Shown: positions 61,380 through 64,000 of the stretch, one piece after another
Layout of the letters: each line of letters opens with the position of its first letter
Position numbering within the stretch: position 1 is the stretch's first letter
Assembly (NCBI RefSeq): GCF_007678255.1
Contig: NZ_VEED01000012.1
Location: 102,725 to 166,724, forward strand
DNA: 64,000 bases
DNA from: Bacillus sp. X1(2014)
Lineage (GTDB): Bacteria > Bacillota > Bacilli > Bacillales_B > DSM-18226
Reading direction: 5' to 3'
Position numbers and translations under genes: made by a program
Notes under the pieces: model-generated
What the model saw: the letters and a program-made list of their open reading frames with translations, nothing else
Database searches by the model: none
Told to the model about the DNA's origin: nothing

Positions 61380-62921
61380 TTATCCCTTTCTTTGTTTGAC
61401 AGTATCCTTTGGATTTAAATACCCTGGGCGAAACCTTTCTTTCATAGGAACATGACGAATAATTAAGTCTTTTGAAGAGGTGAAATGTGGCGTCATGGGT
61501 GCAAAGTAAGGAATGCCAAATGATTTTAATGAAGCTAAATAAAAGAGTCCCGGTATAAATAGAGCTACTGCGCCGTAAATCCCCATAAAGGTTGCCGCAA
61601 AAATAAATAAAAAGCGCGAAATGCGAATAGCAAAATTCATGCTCACATCACTGATAATAAAAGAGCTTAAGCCACTTAAGGCAATAACAATGATGACAAT
61701 CGGACTAATAATATTCGCTTGAACAGCAGCCTGTCCTAAAATTAATGCACCGACAATCCCAATCGTTGGCCCAATAGGGGTTGGTACACGTAGTCCCGCT
61801 TCTCGAATGAGTTCAAAGGCGATCTCCATCATTAAGATTTCAACGGTTGATGGAAAAGGGACACGTTCCCTTGTCCCGGCAATGGCCATTAACAAATCGG
61901 GCGGGATCATCCCCACATGATAATTTGTAATCGCAATATATAAGGGCGAAGCAAACATGGCGACAAACAAAGCTTGAAATCGCAAAAACCTGATGAAATT
62001 ACCATAGGGTGTGCGTAGGTAATGATCTTCCGGCGAATGAAACATTGACCAAAAGGTGGCTGGCAGTATCAGACAACTTGGAGAATTTGTCATTAATAAA
62101 ACGATGTGACCTTCCTCGATGAAGGAGGTGGCCCGGTCAGGACGTTCTGTATATAATATGGATGGAAATAATGACCTTGGTCGATCTTCTAGATACTGCT
62201 CTAAAATACTTAGATCAAGAATCCTATCCGTTTCGAGCGAATCTAACTTATCTTTAATCGTTTGAAGCAATTCATCATTTACTAGGTCTTTTTCATAAAC
62301 CAAAAATACATCGTTTCTGGATCGTTTCGTAATAACCTTAGCCTCAACAATAAGGTTTTCATTTCTTATCTTTTTACGAAGTAAGGCAATATTATCCATT
62401 ACCTTTTCGTTAAAAGATTCCTTTGCCCCTTTTACAATCACTTCATTATCGGATTTCTCAATGGAACGGCCTGTAATTTTCGTCGTTTCAAATAAGTGGC
62501 ATTGAGTATCGCCATCCACAAAGAGTGCGGTGACTCCACCTGTAATAAATTCTGTAATTACTCCAATATTTGTTGCTGTTCTTTCGGTTGGGTAGGAAGT
62601 GATATTTTGAATCTTACCTGACGGCTGATCGTTACCAATTAATTTTTCCAGGATGCCTTCTTGAATGCTCTGTACATCGACCATCGAACTTATATAAATG
62701 ATAAATGCACGGAGATCAAGTGAACCGATCGTAAACTCGCGTACCTTGACATCGATATTCTTAGGTACACTAAAAATGGACTTAAATGTCGCTAAATTTT
62801 GATCATAACTACTGCTAATATCTTGTTTTTTTAGTTCAATATCCTGTGTATTGGACTGTTCGCTAAATTGTGGTTCTTCATTGAGTTTCTTAAAAAACGT
62901 CTTTAAGATTTTTTTCTTCAA
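61380..62921 (-). CDS. Germinant receptor subunit GerA family
   Basis: 513 aa. Soluble N-terminal half (about 50-290) with RAFIIYISSMVDVQSIQEGIL and EQYLEDRPRSLFPSILYTERPD, then four or five membrane helices containing GPTIGIVGALILGQAAVQANIISP. Together with GerB, GerC and the small protein it forms a complete tricistronic-plus-D receptor operon. TTG start with GGGGGTGG 6 nt upstream. Confidence 0.93.
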   Translation of the reverse strand: MKKKILKTFFKKLNEEPQFSEQSNTQDIELKKQDISSSYDQNLATFKSIFSVPKNIDVKVREFTIGSLDLRAFIIYISSMVDVQSIQEGILEKLIGNDQPSGKIQNITSYPTERTATNIGVITEFITGGVTALFVDGDTQCHLFETTKITGRSIEKSDNEVIVKGAKESFNEKVMDNIALLRKKIRNENLIVEAKVITKRSRNDVFLVYEKDLVNDELLQTIKDKLDSLETDRILDLSILEQYLEDRPRSLFPSILYTERPDRATSFIEEGHIVLLMTNSPSCLILPATFWSMFHSPEDHYLRTPYGNFIRFLRFQALFVAMFASPLYIAITNYHVGMIPPDLLMAIAGTRERVPFPSTVEILMMEIAFELIREAGLRVPTPIGPTIGIVGALILGQAAVQANIISPIVIIVIALSGLSSFIISDVSMNFAIRISRFLFIFAATFMGIYGAVALFIPGLFYLASLKSFGIPYFAPMTPHFTSSKDLIIRHVPMKERFRPGYLNPKDTVKQRKG

Positions 62922-62978
62922 AATGAACCACCCCCTAATTTTTATATTGTTTTCCAGTTTTAGGGGTCTTTATGTATA

Positions 62979-63009
62979 TATCATGAGAATACCGCAACTA
63001 TATTTTCAT
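62979..63009 (-). promoter_or_regulatory. Candidate forespore (sigma-G/F) promoter of the ger operon
   Basis: CATGATA (62985-62979) fits the sigma-G -10 CATnnTA. ATGAAA 18 nt upstream is only a partial match to the -35. Consistent with forespore expression known for other ger operons. Confidence 0.35.
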
Positions 63010-63506
63010 AGTTGTTCAAAAGGTAAAATGGGTGGTGGATTTAGTTTGACTTTTCGATTTACAGATACTTTTGAGATGACTGACGAGGATTCTGCCAACC
63101 TTTTGATTTCATTTGCGGGTAGTTCCATCGACACACCGTTTAGGGCGGTCGTATATTTGTTCCGAACGGTATAGGGAATCTGATTCTTATCGAATATCTC
63201 GTGCAGTTCCTTTTGAAACATTAAATGACTTTCTTCTACCTGTTTCTCCGCTTCCGCCAATGTGAAAGGAATTCCCTTTGCTTCTGCTTCTATAACGGCT
63301 ACTTTAGCTGGTTTTGGTTTAAATTCAACGATAACCGAAATGATTTGGTCGCTTGAGAGGTCAACCGCAGGATCGACATAGACGGAAGGATTCATTGTTT
63401 CTTTCACCTCTTCTCGCTTAACCTTGGGATGATTGTTTTTACTACATCCACAAATGATAGCTAGGATAACCACTGCTAAAATGGCTCTACTAAGATACTT
63501 CTTCAT
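63006..63506 (-). CDS. Lipoprotein with an inhibitor I9-like (subtilisin propeptide) domain
   Basis: 166 aa. Lipobox AIICGCS (Cys near 21), then a domain (about 55-155) with IISVIVEFKPKPAKVAVIEA, YTTALNGVSMELPANEI and IKRLAESSSVISKVSVN that resembles the propeptide of Vpr-type subtilases. There is no protease domain; it stops soon after the inhibitor fold. It may inhibit or chaperone a spore or envelope serine protease. AAAGGAG precedes the ATG. It is upstream of gerA with an 84-bp gap on the same strand. Confidence 0.78.
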   Translation of the reverse strand: MKKYLSRAILAVVILAIICGCSKNNHPKVKREEVKETMNPSVYVDPAVDLSSDQIISVIVEFKPKPAKVAVIEAEAKGIPFTLAEAEKQVEESHLMFQKELHEIFDKNQIPYTVRNKYTTALNGVSMELPANEIKRLAESSSVISKVSVNRKVKLNPPPILPFEQL

Positions 63507-63837
63507 TATTTTTGGGGCTCCTTTGAAAAAAAAGTGAATTTTACCTTTTAGTATTCACCTTTTATGATGGTTTATAGGCGCATGGTATTGAGGAATGAGT
63601 AGTTGGGGCGAGTAGAGCACAATTAAAGCTGTTGTATCCTCTTCTGTGGGGATAAATATTCATTTTTCCAAAAAAATGAACCCTGCCGTTCGTTATAAAT
63701 GGTTTCGGACAGTCATATTGGCATCGTTATTGGTATATAAAACCTCTCTGTAATACAGCAAATTGAGGTTCTCTTGGAACTCACTTCTTTTTAAATAAGA
63801 TGTCTTGTCTTTAATCGAGTAACCAGCGAAAGTAGAA

Positions 63838-63909
63838 TAAGCGGAGATTTTCCGGTTAAATGCAGAATGGAGCTCGTTTTGGGGTAAATAAGGGGAGATT
63901 TTCCGCTTA
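63838..63909. repeat. Two imperfect copies of the GCGGAGA-type dyad motif; rest of the window end empty
   Basis: TAAGCGGAGATTTTCCGGTT (from 63838) and TAAGGGGAGATTTTCCGCTT (from 63889), 51 bp apart, each nearly palindromic. They match dyads within the 270-bp repeat element at 49505. Nothing else gene-like is seen in 63507-64000; a 73-codon frame across this repeat is not convincing. Confidence 0.65.
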
Positions 63910-64000
63910 TGCAAAGCAAAATCTAGTCAAGCCCATTATTATGTGTAAATTCATTCCTGATGAAAAACAATGTTAAGCAGCTGATTTATTTTTTGTGTAC

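Noticed and set aside
63693..63914. 73-codon minus-strand reading frame
   Set aside because: It runs through the dyad repeat, has no ribosome site and an unlikely composition.

Overview
The window reads as chromosomal DNA of an endospore-forming, low-GC Bacillaceae, closest in style to Bacillus or Neobacillus. It carries a tricistronic gerA-type germination operon, a B. subtilis-like gluconate operon (gntRKPZ) with the same 18-bp GntR palindrome, proteins close to B. subtilis XylR and YvgN, a bacillolysin, sigma-A type promoters and AGGAGG ribosome sites. No rRNA, tRNA, CRISPR array, phage region or replication origin was recognised. Species assignment is inference.

Layout. 0.1-7.8 kb: small membrane proteins, DinB-like and VOC proteins, a DnaQ-type exonuclease, a TetR/metallo-beta-lactamase pair with an operator inside its promoter, a leaderless ArsR gene with two SRPBCC proteins, DoxX and a GNAT. 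7.9-16 kb: a 54-codon gene followed by a tandemly duplicated terminator block, bacillolysin, an ECF sigma/anti-sigma pair, a DUF3231 relic, an orphan histidine kinase, and an MFS exporter behind a leader peptide/attenuator. 16-21 kb: esterase, hydrolase, GNAT-fusion and membrane proteins. 21.3-26.5 kb: gntR-gntK-gntP-gntZ. 27.5-32.4 kb (minus): sulfate uptake operon yezD-sbp-cysT-cysW-cysA with a Cys-containing leader peptide, a structured inter-gene RNA candidate and 21-bp repeat arrays. 32.4-42.3 kb: GNAT, glutathionyl-hydroquinone-reductase-like protein, glutamate/dicarboxylate symporter, hydrolases, YggT, a 1067-aa SWIM/SNF2 helicase and a YvgN-type reductase. 42.4-47.9 kb: a hexuronate/pectin catabolic cluster, kdgA, an IclR regulator, kdgK, kdgT, kduD, kduI. 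48-50 kb: a decayed stretch with a frameshifted LD-carboxypeptidase, a TnpB-like relic and the second copy of a 270-bp repeat. 50.6-56.2 kb: a TetR regulon with AT-rich operators, a DUF3231/GMC oxidoreductase/gluconate-dehydrogenase-subunit-3 operon and a CAP-domain protein. 56.5-58.6 kb: a D-2-hydroxyacid dehydrogenase and xylR without xylose genes. 58.9-63.5 kb (minus): an I9-type inhibitor lipoprotein, gerA, gerB, gerC and a 51-aa two-helix protein.

How the parts fit. KduI and KduD convert 5-keto-4-deoxyuronate to 2-keto-3-deoxygluconate; KdgT imports that compound, KdgK phosphorylates it and KdgA cleaves KDPG to pyruvate and glyceraldehyde 3-phosphate. The gnt operon feeds gluconate into the pentose phosphate pathway, so the segment is rich in sugar-acid catabolism under local repressors (GntR, IclR) and probably CcpA. 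The sulfate operon looks controlled by its own long leader. The most unusual material is regulatory and repetitive: two leader-peptide systems, several self-regulated repressor promoters, a palindromic 13-mer found four times including twice inside genes, and three classes of intergenic repeats.
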